Shown piece after piece: positions 40,801-54,129 of a DNA stretch of 64,000 nt. How positions within the stretch are numbered: position 1 is the stretch's first letter; each line of letters begins with the position of its first letter. The stretch spans positions 21,604,164 to 21,668,163 of the forward strand of contig JARWKL010000005.1 in NCBI GenBank assembly GCA_029961685.1, in the 5' to 3' direction. The notes beneath the pieces are model-generated. The model had not been told where the DNA came from. It searched no databases and worked only from the letters and a program-made list of their open reading frames with translations. The position numbers were made by a program, and so were the translations under genes. Source of the stretch: Aristolochia californica. Lineage: Eukaryota > Streptophyta > Magnoliopsida > Piperales > Aristolochiaceae.

Positions 40801-42587
40801 GCTATTAGCATTGAACTAGTAGAATTACCCAAACTTGGATAACAAAACTTTTTTTGTTCATTTGTGGTGTGTGAATAAATTTTCTTTTCTTATATTGGTT
40901 TATTGCTTTAAATTCTTTCCATACATAAACTCTAAAATTTTCATTTTTTTGTGATCTATTTGCCTTTTATCTTTTTTTTTTTGTGTTTACGAGATGAAGG
41001 GAAAGTGAAAACTCAAATTTTGATTTAAGAAAAAAGTATACATCTAAAACGGAAATTCACAAGGCACAAATGTAGAGAGAGATAAATCCAAAAAGTGTCT
41101 GTAATTTTTAGGGATTGTAAACTCTTTTTAGTTTTTATATATCAGGTTCTGCAATCGTCGGGAAAAGGGGGAGGCAGGGACTTTTTCACTGAGTGTTGAC
41201 TCTCTATCCATAAGTCATTCCTTACAAAAATATAAGCCATTATGCATGATAAATCATTTTCAATCATCTATGAACGTTAGGTCAACTTTTTGTAAATTTA
41301 CAAATAATGGGTTGTTTGACCCGGGTAAATAACCCTCCGCACGTTCACTTAAGAATTTAAAGTGATTCTCTTTAAAAGGTTTGGATCCATAGGTCATTTG
41401 AATCTTTAACATGTTTCAAGCATGCATATCCCTTTTTTTAAACATGTGTAGAAAAATCTCTTTTTTATAAAATTTCGAGCCATTAGGGTTGAGCTAGTGG
41501 AATTACCCAAACTTGGATAACAAAACTTTTTTGTTCATTTTTGGTGTGTGAATAAATTTTCTTCACTTACATTTGTTTATTGCTTTAAATTCTTTCCATA
41601 CATAAATTGTAAAATTTTCATTTTGTTGTGTTCTATTTGCCTTTTATCTCCCTTTTTTTGTTTACGAGATGAACAGAAAGTGAAAACTCATATTTTCATT
41701 TAATAAAAAAGTGTACATCTAAAATGGAAATTCACAAGGCAAAAAAGTAGAGAGAGATAATTCCAAAACGTTTCTGTAATTTTTAGGGATTATAAACTCT
41801 TCTTAGTTTTTATATATCAGGTTCTGCAATCGTAGGCAAGCGACGGATTTTTAACTTCGTGTTGCCTCCATATCCATAATTCATTCCTTACAAAAATATA
41901 GCCCGTTACTTATGATAAATCACGTTACAATCAGCTATGATTGTCAGGTCAGCTTTTTGTAAATGGGAAAAATAATGGCTTGTTATACTTGGGTAAATAT
42001 CCCACCGCACGTTCACTAGGGAATTTAATGTTATTCTCTTTAAAAGGTTTGGATCCATAGTTCATTTGCATCTTTAACATGTTTCAACCATTCTTATCCA
42101 TTTTTTAAAACATGTGTAGAAAAATCTCTTTCTTATAAAATTCCGAGCTATTAGGGTTGAACTAGTGGAATTTCCCAAACTTGGATAACAAAACTTTTGT
42201 GGTCATTTGTGGTGTGTGAATAAATTTTCTTTACTTACATTTGTTTATTGCTTAAAATTCTTTCCATACATAAACTCTAAAATTTTAATTTTTTTTTGAT
42301 CTATTTGCTTTTTATCTCTTTTTTTTTGTTTACGAGATAAATGAAAATTGATAACTCAAGTTTTGATTTAAGAAAAAAGTATACATCTAAAGGACAAATG
42401 CAAAATGCACAAATGTAGAGAGAGATAATTCCAAAAAGTGTCTGTAATTTTTAGGGAATGTAAACTCTTTTTAGTTTTTATATATAAGGTTCTGCAATCA
42501 TCGGGAAAAGGGGCAAGCGGGGGAATTTTAACTGCGTGTTGACTTCATATCCATAAGTCATTCCATAAAAAAATATAGCCTGTTACT
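37898..42587. repeat. ~2.0 kb trimer repeat, two copies plus an extra T1 unit
   Basis: T1 starts fall at 37898, 39902 and 41910, spaced 2004 and 2008 bp. Each T1 is followed by two other units: 38570 and 39225, then 40578 and 41244. The third member ends GCGTGTTG-like followed by CCATATCC. Small deletions at 38650 (18 bp) and 40724 (14 bp) shorten individual units. Two T1 units in a row (41910 and 42588) mark a register slip. Confidence 0.8.
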
Positions 42588-43242
42588 TTGATAAATCATG
42601 TTACAATCAGCTATGATCGTTAGGTCAGCTTTTTATAAATGGGAAAAAAATGGCTTGTTGGACTTGGGTAAATATCCCACCGCACGTTCACTTGGGAATT
42701 TAAAGTTATTCTCTTTAAATGGTTTCGATCCATAGGTAATTTGCATCATTAGTATGTTTCAAGATTGCATATCCATTTTTTAAAAAATGTGTGGAAAAAT
42801 CGCTTTCTTATAAAATTCCAACCTGTTAGGGTTGAACTAGTGGAATTTCCCAAACTTGGATAACAAAAGTTTTGTGTTTATTTGTGGTGTGTGAATAAAT
42901 TTTATTTTCTTACATTTTTTTATTGCTTTAAATTCTTTCCATACATAATCTCTAAAATTTTCATTTCGTTATGATCTATTTGCCTTTTATCTTTTTTTTT
43001 TGTATACGAGATAAAGGGAAAGTGAAAACCCAAATTTTTATTTAAGAAAAAAGTATATATCTAAAACAGAAATGCACAATGCACAAATGTAGAGAGAGAT
43101 AATTTCAAAAAGTGTAAGTAATTTTTAGGGATTGTAAACTCTTTTTAGTTTTTATATATCAGGTTCTGCACTCGTCGGGAAAAGGTGGAGGTGGGAGACT
43201 TTTAACACACTGTTGACACCCAATCCATAAGTCATTCCTTGT

Positions 43243-43260
43243 AAAAATTATCCTCGGGTA
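43243..43260. other. ~90-bp deletion junction at a unit start
   Basis: AAAAATTA runs straight into TCCTCGGGTAAATATCC. The end of one unit and the first ~80 bp of the next (start box and GATCGTTAGGTC box) are missing. This accounts for part of the short spacing of that trimer copy. Confidence 0.85.
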
Positions 43261-44089
43261 AATATCCCTCCGCACGTTCACTTGAGAATTTAATGTTTTT
43301 CTCTTTAAAAGATTTGGATTCAAAGGTCATTTGAATCTTTAACATTTTTTCAAGCATGCATATCCATTTTTTGAAACATGTGTAGAAAATTCTATTTCTT
43401 TTAAAATTTTGACATATTAGAGTTGAACTAGTGGAATTACCCAAACTTGGATAAAATAACTTTTGTGTTCATTTGTGGTGTGAGAATAAATTTTCTTTAC
43501 ATACATTTGTTTATTGCTTTAAATTCTTTCCATACATAAACTCTAAAATTTTCATTTTGTTGTGATCTATTTCCTTTTTATCTCTTCTTTTTGTTTACGA
43601 GATGAAAGGAAAGTGAAAACTCAAATTTTGATTTAAGAAAAAGTATCCATCTAAAATGGAAATTCACATTGCACAAATGTAGAGAGAGATAATTCCAAAA
43701 AGTGTCGGTAATTTTTAGGGATTGTAAACTCTTTTTTACTTTTTATATATCAGGTTCTGCATTCGTCAGGAAAAGGGGCGGGCGAGGGACTTTTAACTGA
43801 GTGTTGACTCCCAATCCATAAGTCATTCCTTACAAAAATATTGCTTGTTACGCATGATAAATCACTTTACAATCATCTATAATCGTTACGTCAGCTTTTT
43901 GTAAATGGGCAAAATAATGGCTTGTTTGACACGGGTAAATATCCCTCCACACGTTTACTTGAGAATTTAAAGTTAGTCTCTTTAAAAGGTTTGGATCCGT
44001 AGGTCATTTGAATCTTTAACATGTTTCCAGCAGGCATATCCATTTTTAAAAACATGTGTAGAAAAATCACTTTCTGATAAAATTCCGAC

Positions 44090-44112
44090 CTCTTAGGGTT
44101 GAATAAATTTTC
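44090..44112. other. ~70-75-bp deletion junction with short homology
   Basis: TTAGGGTTGAA is followed directly by TAAATTTTCTTTAC. In intact units TTGAA and GTGAATAAA lie about 70 bp apart. The shared TGAA at the two ends suggests deletion by slippage or microhomology. Confidence 0.82.
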
Positions 44113-47100
44113 TTTACTTAAATTTATTTATTGCTTTAAATTCTTTCCATACATAAACTCTCAAATTTTCATTTTGTTGTGATCTATTTCCCTTTTATCT
44201 CTTTTTTTTTTTTGTTTCCGAGATAAAGGGAAAGTAAAAACTCAAATTTTGATTTAAGAAAAATATATACATCTAAAATGGAAATTCACAAGGCACAAAT
44301 GTTGAGAGAGATAATTCAGAAAAGTGTCTATAATTTTAAGGGATGTAAACTCTTTTTAGTTTTTATATATCAGGTTCTGCAATTGTTGGGAAAAAAGGCA
44401 GGCGGGGATTTTTAACTGCGTGTTGACTCCATATCCATAAGTCATTCCTTACAAAAATATAGCCCGTTACTTATGTCAAATCACATTACAATCAACTATG
44501 ATCATTTGGTCTGCTTTTTATAAATGGGGAAAATAATGACTTGTTTGATTCGGGTAAATATCCCACCGCATGTTCACTTGGGAATTTAATGTTATTCTCT
44601 TTAAAATGTTTGGATCCATTGGTCATTTGCATCTTTAACATGTTTCAAGCATGCATATCCATTTTTTAAAACATGGTTGAAAAATTGCTTTCTTATAAAA
44701 TTTCGAGCTGTTTGGGTTGAACTAGTGGAATTTCCAGAACAAGGATAACAAAACTTTTGTGTTCATTTCTGGTGTGTGAATAAACTTTCTTTTCTTACTT
44801 TTGTTTATTGTTTTAAATTCTTTCCATACATAAACTCTAAAATTTTCATTTTTTTGTTATCTATTTGCCTTTTATCTCATTTTTTTGTTTTTGAGATAAA
44901 GGGAAAGTGAAAACTCAAGTTTTTATTTAAGAAAAAAGTGTACATCTAAAAAATAAATGCACAATGCACAAATGTAGAGAGAGATAATTAAAAAAAGTGT
45001 CAGTAATTTTTAGGGGCTGTAAACTCTTTTTTGTTTTTACATATCAGGTTCTGCAATCGTCGGGAAAAAGGGGAGGCGGGAGATTTTTATCTCACTGTTG
45101 ACACCCAATCCTTAAGTCATTCCTTATAAAAATATAGCCCATTATGCATGATAAATTTATTTACAATCATCTATGATTGTTAGGTCAACTTTTTGTAAAT
45201 GGGCAAAATAATTGCTGGTTTGAGTCGGGCAAATATTCCTCCGCATGTTCACTTGAGAATTTAATGTTATTATCTTTAAAATTTTTGGATCCATAGGTCA
45301 TTTGAATCTTTAACATGTTTCAAGCATGCATATTCATTTTTTCAAACATGTGTAGAAAAACCTCTTTCTTATAAAATTCCGAGCAATTAGGGTTAAACAA
45401 GTGGAATTACCCAAACTTGGATAACAAAACTTTTGTGTTCATTTGTGGTGTGTAAAAAAAATTTCTTTACTTATATTTGTTCATTACTTTAAATTCTTTC
45501 CATACTTAAACTCTAAATTTTCATTTTGTTGCGATCTATTTGTCTTTTATCTCTTTTTTTTATTTCCAAGGTGAAGGGAAACTGAAAACTCAAATTTTTA
45601 TTTAAGAAAAAGTATACATCTAAAATGGAAATTCACAATGCACAAATTTAGAATGAGATAATTCCAAAAAGTGTCTGTAATTTTTAGAGATTGTAAACTC
45701 TTTCTAGTTTTTATATATCAGGTTCTGCTTTCGTCGGGAAAAGGGGTAGGCGTGGGATTTTTAACTGAGTGTTGACTCGAAATCCATAAATCATTCCTTA
45801 AAAAAATATAGCCTATTATGCTTGATAAATCACTTTACAATCATCGATAATCGTTATGTCAACTTTTTGTAAATGGGCAAAAATAATGGCTGGTTTGACA
45901 CAGGTAAATATCCCTCAGCACGTTCATTTGAGAATTTCAAGTTATTCTCTTTAAAAGTTTTGGATCCATAGGTCATTTGAATCTTTAACATGTTTCAAGT
46001 ATGCATATCCATTTTTTAAAGCATGTGTAGAAAAATCTCTTTCTGATAAAATTCCGAGCTCTAAGGTTGAACTAGTGGAAAAACCCAAACTTGGATAACA
46101 AATCTTTTGTGTTCAATTGTGGTGTGTGAATAAATTTTCTTTACTTACATTTGTTTATTTCTTTAAATTCTTTCCATACATAAACTCTCAAATTTTCATT
46201 TTGTTGCGATCTTTTTTCCATTTTATCTCTTTTTTTTGTTTACGAGATGAAGGGAAAGTGAAAACTCAAATTTTGATTTAAGAAAAAAGTATACATCTAA
46301 AATGGAAATTCACTAGGCACAAATGTAGAGAGAGATAATTCCAAAAGTGTCTGTAATTTTTAGGGATTGTAAACTCTTTTTAGTTTTTATATATCAGGTT
46401 CAGCAATCGTCAGGAAAAGGGGCTCGCGGGGGGTTTTTAAATGTGTGTTGACTCCCTATTCATAAGTCATTCCTTACAAAAATATAGCCTGTTACTTATG
46501 ATAAAACACATTACAATCAGCTATGATCATTAGGTCGGCTTTTTGTAAATGGGAAAAAAATGACTGTTTGATTCGGGTAAATATCTCACCGCTCGTTCAC
46601 TTGGGAATTTAAAGTTATTCTCTTTAAAACTTTTGGATCTATAGGTCGTCTACATCTTTAACATGTTTCAAGCATGAATATCCATTTTTTAAACATGTGT
46701 AGAAAAATCGCTTTCTTATAAAATTCCGAGCTATTAGGGTTGAACTAGTGGAATTTCCAGAACTTGGATAACAAAACTTTTGTGTTCATTTGTGGTGTGT
46801 GAATAAAATTTTGTTTCTTACATTCGTTTATTGTTTTAAATTCTTTCCGTACATAAACTCTAAAATTTTCATTTTTTTGTGATCTATTTGCCTTTTATCT
46901 CTTTTTTTTTGTTTACGAGATAAAGGGAAAGTGAAAACTCAAGTTTTTATTTAAGAAAAAAGTATACATCTAAAACAGAAATGCACAATGCAAAAATGTA
47001 GAGAGAGATAATTCCAAAAAGTATCAGTAATTTTTAGGGATTGTAAACTCTTTTTAGTTTTTACATATCAGGTTTTGCAGTCGTTGGGAAAAAGGGGAGG

Positions 47101-49003
47101 CGGGAGATTTTTTTCTCATTGTTGACTCCCAATCCTTAAGTCAATCCTTATAAAAATATAGCCCGTTATGCATGGTAAATCTCTTTACAATCATCTATGA
47201 TCGTTCAGTCAACTTTTTGCAAATGGGCAAAATAATGGCTGGTTTGACTCAGGTATATATCCCTCCACACATTCACTTGAGAATTTAATATTATTATCTT
47301 TAAAATTTTTGGATCCATAGATCATTTGAATCTTTAACATGTTTCGAGCATGCATGTCCATTTTTTCAAACATGTGTAGAAAAACCTCTTTCTTATAAAA
47401 TTTCGAGCAATTAGGGTTAAACTAGTGGAATTAGCCAAACTTGGATAACAAAACTTTTGTGTTAATTTGTGGTGTGTAAATAAATTTTCTTCACTTATAT
47501 TTGTTTATTGCTTTAAATTCTTTCCATACTTAAACTCTTAAATTTTCATTTTGTTGCGATCTATTTGCCTTTTATCTCTTTTTTTTGTTTATAAGGTGAA
47601 GGGAAACTGAAAAATCAAATTTTGAGTTAAGAAAAAGTATACATCTAAAATGGAAATTAACAATGCATAAATGTAGACAGGGATGATTCCAAAAAGGGTC
47701 TGTAATTTTTAGGGATTGTAAACTCTTTTTAGTTTTTATATATCAGGTTCTGCATTCGTCGGGAAAAGGGGCATGTGAGGGATTTTTAACTAAGTGTTGA
47801 CTCCCAATCCATAAGTCATTTATTTAAAAAATATAGCCCGTTACGCATTATAATTAACTTTACAATCATCTATGATTGTTAGGTCTTCTTTTTGTAAATG
47901 GGCAAAATAATGGCTTGTTTGACTCGGGTAAATATCCCTCCGCACGTTCACTTGAAAATTTAATGATATTCTCTTTAAAAGGTTTGGAATCATAGGTCAT
48001 TTGACTCTTTAACATGTTTCAAGCATGCATATCCATTTTTTAAAACATGTGTAGTAAAATCTCTTTCTTATAAAATTCTGAGCTCTTAGGGTTGAACTAG
48101 TGGAATTACAGAAACTTGGATAACAAAACTTTTGTGTTCATTTGTGGTGTGTGATTAAATTTTCTTTACTTACATTTTTTTATTGGTTTAAATTCTTTCC
48201 ATATATAAACTCTCAAATTTTCATTTTGTTGTGATCTATTTGCCTTTTATCTCTTTTTTTTGTTTGCGAGATGAAGGGAAAGTGAAATCTCAAATTTTGA
48301 TTTAAGAAAAAACTATACATCTAAAATGGAAATTCACAAGTCACAAATGTAGAGAGAGATAATTCCAAAAAGTGTCTATAATTTTTAGGGATTGTAAACT
48401 CTTTTTAGTTTTTAAAAATCTGGTTCTGCAATCGTCGTAAAAAGGGCAGGCGGGGGATTTTTAAGTCCGTGTTGAGTCCATATCCATAAGTCATTCCTGA
48501 AAAAAATATAGCCCGTTACTTATGATAAATCACGTTACAATCAGCTATGATCGTTAGGTCAGCTTTTTTTAAATGGGAAAAATAATGACTTGTTTGATTC
48601 GGGTAAATATCCCACAGCATGTTCACTTAAGAATTTAATGTTATTCTCTTTAAAAGGTTTGGATCCATAGGTCATTTGCATCTTTAACATGTTTCAAACA
48701 TGCATATAATTTTTTTAAAACATGTGTAGAAAAATCTCTTTCTTCTAAAATTCCAAGCTATTAGGGTTGAACTAGTGGAATTTCCCCAACTTGGATAACA
48801 AAAACTTTGTGGCCATTTGCGGTGTGTGAATAAATAATATTTTCTTACATTTGTTTATTGCTTTAAATTCTTTCGATACATAAACTCTAAAATTTTCATT
48901 TTGTTGTGATCTATTTGCCTTTTATCTCTTTTTTTTGTTTACGAGATAATGGGAAAGTGAAAACTCTAGTTTTGATTTAAGAAAAGAGTATACATCTAAA
49001 ATA

Positions 49004-49062
49004 GAAACGCACAATGCACAAATGTAGAGAGAGAAACGCACAATGCACAGTCATCTATGATC
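49004..49062. other. Compound rearrangement junction
   Basis: GAAACGCACAATGCACA occurs at 49004-49020 and again at 49033-49049, 29 bp apart. The second copy then jumps to TCATCTATGATCG of the next unit. Roughly 200 bp of unit end and unit start are missing. A short tandem duplication joined to a deletion suggests template switching or repair of a break. Confidence 0.85.
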
Positions 49063-50367
49063 GTTAGGTCAAATTTTTGTAAATGGGAAAAATAATGGCT
49101 TGTTTGACTCGGGTAAATATCCCTGTGCACATTCACTTGTGAATTTAATATTATTATCTGTAACATGTTTCAAACTTGCATATCCATTTTTTCAAACATG
49201 TGTAGAAAAACCTCTTTCTTATAAAATTCCGAGCTACTAGGGTTGAACAAGTGGAATTATCCAAACTTGGATAACAAAACTTTTGTGTTCATTTGTGGTG
49301 TGTAAATAAAATTTCTATTTGTTTGTTCCTTTAAATTCTTTCCATACATAAACTCTAAAATTTTCATTTTGTTGACATCTATTTGCCTTTTGTCTCTTTT
49401 TTTTGTTACCGAGAATAAGGGAAACTAATAACTCAAATTTTGATTTAAGAAAAAGTATACATCTAAAATGTAAATTTACAATGCACAAATGTAAGAGAGA
49501 TAATTCCAAAAAGTGTCTTTAATTTTTAGGGATTGTAAACTCTTTTTAGTTTTTAGATAGCAGGTTCCGCAATCGTCAAGAAAAGGGGAGGGCGAGGGAT
49601 TTTTAAGTGCGTGTTGACTCAGTATCCACAAGTCATTCCTTACAAAAATATAGCCCGTTACTTATGGTAAATCACGTTACAATCAGCTATGATCGTTAGT
49701 CAGCTTTTTTCAAATGGGAAAAATAATGGCTTATTTGACTCGGGTAAATATCCCACCGCACCTTCACTTGGGAATTTAATATTATTCTCTTTAAAAGGTT
49801 TGGATCCATAGGTCATTTTTATCTTTAACATGTTTCAAGCATGCATATCCATTTTTTAAAACATGTGTATAAAAATCTCTTTCTCATAAAATTTCGAGCT
49901 ATTAGGGTTGAACTAATGGAATTTCCCAAACTTGGATAATAAAAATTTTGTGTTCATTTGTGGTGTGGAAATAAATTTTCTTTACTTACATTTGTTTTTT
50001 GCTTTAAATTCTTTCCATACATAAACTCTAAAATTTTCAATTTGTTGTGATCTATTTGCTTTTTATCTCTTTTTTTTTTACGAGATAAAGGGAAAGTGAA
50101 AACTCAAGTTTTGATTTCAGAAAAAAGTATACATCTAAAACAGAAATGCACAATTCACAAATGTAGAGAGAGATAATTCCAAAAAGTGTCAGTAATTTTT
50201 AGTGATTGTAAACTCTTTTTAGTTTTAATATATCAGATTCTGCAATCAATGGGAAAGGGAGGAGGCGGGAGATTTTTAACTGACTGTTGACTCCCAATCC
50301 TTAAGTCATTCCTTATAAAAATATAGCGTGTTACACATGATAAATCTCTCAACAATCATCTATGATC

Positions 50368-50390
50368 GTTAGGTCAAATTTCCCAAACTT
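50368..50390. other. ~250-bp deletion junction
   Basis: AGGTCAA (near +40 of the unit) is joined to ATTTCCCAAACTTGG (near +285). The BamHI-type box, the inverted repeat and the ATTAGGGTTG box of this unit are gone. AA at the junction could belong to either side. Confidence 0.87.
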
Positions 50391-50790
50391 GGAGAACAAA
50401 ATTTTTGTGTTAATTTGTCATGTGTGAATAAATTTTCCTTACTTACATTTTTTTATTGCTTTAAATTCTTTCCATACATAAATTCTAAGATTTTCTTTTT
50501 GTTGTGATCTATTTGCCTTTTATCTCTTTTTTTCTACGAGATGAAGGGAAAGTGAAAACACAAGTTTTGATTTAAGAAAAAAGTATACATCTAAAATGGA
50601 AATGCACAATGCACAAATATGGAGAGATATAATTCCTAAAAGTGTCTGTAATTTTTAGGGATTGTAAACTCTTTTTATTTTTAACATATCAGGTTCTGCA
50701 ATCGTTAGGAAAAGGGGGAGGCTGGGGATTTTTAACTGAGTGTTGACTCCCAATTTATAAGTCATTCCTTACAAAAATAAGGCCCGTTAT

Positions 50791-52797
50791 GCATGATAAA
50801 TCACTTTACAATCATCTATGATCGTTAGGTCAACTTTTTGTAAATGGGCAAAATAATGGCTTGTTTAACTCGGGTAAATATCCCACCGCACATTCACTTG
50901 AAAATTTAATGTTATTCTCTTTAAAATGTTTGGATCCATAGGTCATTTGCATCTTTAACATGTTTCAAGCATGTATATCCATATTTTAAAACATGAGTAG
51001 AAAAATCTCTTTCTTATAAAATTCCGAGCTATTAGGGTTGAACTAGTGGAATTTTCCAAAACTTGGCTAACAAAACTTTTGTGCTCATTTATGGTGTGTG
51101 AATAAATTTTATTTACTTATATTTTTTATTGCTTTAAATTCTTTCCATACATAAACTCAAAAAATTTCATTTTTTTGTGATCTATTTGCCTTTTATATCT
51201 TTTCATGTTTACGAAATGAATGGAAAGTGAAAACACAAGTTTTTATTTAAGAAAAAAGTATACATCTAAAAGTGAAATGCACAATGCACTAATGTAGAGA
51301 GAGATACTTCCAAAAAGTGTCTATAATTTCTAAGGATTGTAAACTCTATTTAGTTTTTATATATCAGGTTCTGATATGGTTGGGAAAAGGGGGAGGATGG
51401 GGATTTTTAACTAAGTGTTGACTCCCAATCCATAAGTCATTCCTTACAAAAATATAGCCCGTTACACCTGATAAATTACTTTACAGTCATCAATGATCAT
51501 TAGGTCAGCTTTTTGTAAATGGGAAAAATAATGGATTGTTTCAATCGGATAAATATCCCACCGCACATTCACTTGAGAATTTAATAATATTCTCTTTAAA
51601 AGGTTTGGATCCATAGGTCATTGGCATCTTTAACATGTTTCAAGCATGCATATCCATATTTTAAAACTCTTTCTTATAAAAGTCCGAGCTATTAGGGTTG
51701 AACTAGTGGAATTTTGCCACAAACTTGGCTAACAAAACTTTTGTGTTCATTTATGGTGTGTGATTAAATTTTATTTACTTATATTTTTTATGTTTTAAAT
51801 TCTTTCCATACATAAACTCTAAAACTTTGTTTTTGTTGTGTTCTATTTGCCTTTTATCTCTTTTTTTTTTTTACGAGATAAAAGGAAAGTGAAAAATCAA
51901 GTTTTGATTTAAGAAAAAAGTATACATCTAAAATGGAAATGCACAATGCAAAAATGTAGAGAAATGCAATTCCTAAAAGTGTCTATAATTTTTAGCGATT
52001 GTAAAATCTTTTTAGTTTTAATATATCAGGTTCTGCAATCTTTGGGAAATGGGGGAGGCGGGGATTTTTAACTGAGTGTTGACTCCCAATCCATAAGTCA
52101 TTCCTTACAAAAATATGGCCCGTTACGCATGATAAATCACTTTACAATCATCTATGATTGTTAGGTCAGCTTTTTGTAAATGGGAAAAATAATGGCTTGT
52201 TCCACTCGGGTAAATATCCCATCGCACATTCACTTGAGAATTTAATGTTATTCTCTTTAAAAATTTTGGATCCATTGGTCATTTGCATCTTTAACATGTT
52301 TCAAGCATGCATATCTTTTTTTTAAAACATGTGTAGAAAAATCACTTTCTTATAAAATTCCAAGGAATTAGGGTTGATATAGTTGAAGTTTCCCAAACTT
52401 GGATAACAAAAATTTTGTGTTCATTTATGGTGTGTGAATAAGTTTTATTTACTTATATTTGTTATTTCTTTAAATTCTTTCCATACATAAAATCTAAAAT
52501 TTATATTTTGTTGTGAATTTTCCTTTAATATCTTTTATTGTTTACAAAATGAATAGAAAGTGAAAGCACAAGTTTTGATTTAAGAAAAAAGTATACATCT
52601 AAAATTGAAATGCACAATGCACTAATGAAGAGAGAGATAATTTCAAAAAGTGTCTGTAATTTTTAGGGATTGTAAACTTTTTTTAGTTTTTATATATCAT
52701 GTTCTGATATGGTTGGGAAAAGGGGGAGGTGGGGATTTTTAACTGAGTGTTGACTCCCAATCCAAAAGTTATTCCTTACAAAAATATAGCCTGTTAC
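50791..52797. repeat. Three monomers leading into the 1.33 kb dimer domain
   Basis: Units start at 50791, 51466 and 52128. The pair 51466-52797 is a weaker relative of the dimers that follow: it shares TCGGATAAATATCCC-like wording. The GGTTCTGATATGGTTGGG patch near 51370 recurs near 52690. The GGAATTTCCC-type form returns from here to the right end. Confidence 0.78.
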
Positions 52798-54129
52798 ACA
52801 TAATAAATCATTTTACAATCATCTATGATCGTTAGGTCAAATTTTTGTAAATGGGAAAATAATGGCTTTTTCAGTCAGATAAATATCCCACCGCACATTC
52901 ACTAGAGAATTTAATGTTATTCTCTTTAAAAGGTTTGGATCTATAGGTCATTTGCATCTTTATCATGTTTCAAGCATGAAATAAAACATGAGTAGAAAAA
53001 TCTCTTTGTTATAAAATTCCGAGATATTAGGGTTGAACTAGTGGAATTCTCCCAAACATGGCTAACAAAACTTGTGTTCATTTATGGTGTGTGAATAAAT
53101 TTTATTTACTTATATTTGTTAATGCTTTAAATTCTTTCCATACATAAACTCTAAAATTTTCATTTTGTTGTAATCTATTTGCCTTTTATCTATTTTTTTG
53201 TTTACTAGCTGAAGGGAAAGTGAAAACTCAAGTTTTGATTAAAGAAAAAAGTATACATCTAAAATGGAAATGCACAATGCAAAAATGTAGAGAGAGATAA
53301 TTCCAAAAAGTGTTTGTAATTTTTAGTGATTGTAAACACTTTTTAGTTTTTATATGTTAGGTTCTACAATTGACGAGAGGAGGAGACAGGTGATTTTTAA
53401 CTGAGTATTGACTCCCAATCCATAAGTTATTCCTTACAAAGATATAACCCGTTACGCATGATAAATCACTTTACAATCATCTATGATTGTGAGGTCAGGT
53501 TTTTGTAAATGGGCAAAATAATGGCCTGTTTGACTCGGATAAATATCCCACAAAACATTTAGTTGAGAATTTAATGTTATTCTCTTTAAAAGGTTTGGAT
53601 CCATAGGTCACTTGCATCTTTAACATGTTTCAAGCATGCATATCCCCTTTTTAAAACATGTGCACAAAAATCTCTTTCTTAAAATTCTGAGCTATTAGGG
53701 TTGAACTAGTGGAATTTCCCAATCATGGAAAACAAAACTTTTTTGTTCATTTGTGGTGTGTGAATAAATTTTAATTACTTATATGTTTTAGTTTGTTTAA
53801 ATTCTTTCCATACATAAACTCCAAAATTTTCATTATTTTGTGATCTGTTTGCCTTTTATATCTTTTATTGTTTACGAAATGAAGGGAAAGTGAAAACACA
53901 AGTTTTGATTTAAGGAAACAGTATACATATAAAATGGAAATGAACAAAGCACAAATGTAGAGAGAGATAATTCCAAAAAGTGTCTGTAATTTTTAGGGAT
54001 TGGAAAATCTTTTCAATTTTTTATATATTAGGTTCTACAATCGTTGGGAAAAGGTGGAGGTGGGGGATTTTTAACTGAGTGTTGACTCCCAATCCATAAG
54101 TCATTCCTTACAAAAATATAGCCCGTTTC
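52798..54129. repeat. 1.33 kb dimer repeat, copy 1
   Basis: Units start at 52798 and 53456. The first shares with 54130 a missing stretch inside the inverted repeat (CAAGCATG-AATAAAACATGAG), TCAGTCAGATAAATATCCC-like wording and CTTTATCATG. The second shares with 54786 the private GATTGTGAGGTCAGG and CATTTAGTTGAG boxes. Spacing is 1332 bp. Confidence 0.9.

Larger units (their letters stand above)
42588..48519. repeat. ~2.0 kb trimer repeat, three further copies
   Basis: T1 starts fall at 42588, 44471 and 46496, with the next at 48520. Spacings are 1883 (two deletions), 2025 and 2024 bp. T1 units at 44471 and 46496 share CACATTACAATCA, TTTGATTCGGG and GGAATTTCCAGAAC. The unit after each T1 is A-like (CTCACTGTTGACACCC or CTCATTGTTGACTCCC ending before it, then CTTAAGTC). 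The third unit has an ending with CCATATCC or similar. Confidence 0.82.
48520..50790. repeat. Deletion-rich stretch: shortened trimer copy and remnant units
   Basis: A T1 unit (48520) breaks at 49049. A remnant (about 49050-49671) follows, then a T1 unit (49672), then a unit starting at 50335 that has lost about 250 bp at 50377. Further small losses occur near 49160 (about 36 bp, removing the BamHI-type box) and near 49315. This is the most damaged part of the array. It coincides with the right limit of the GGAATTACCC variant. Confidence 0.82.
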
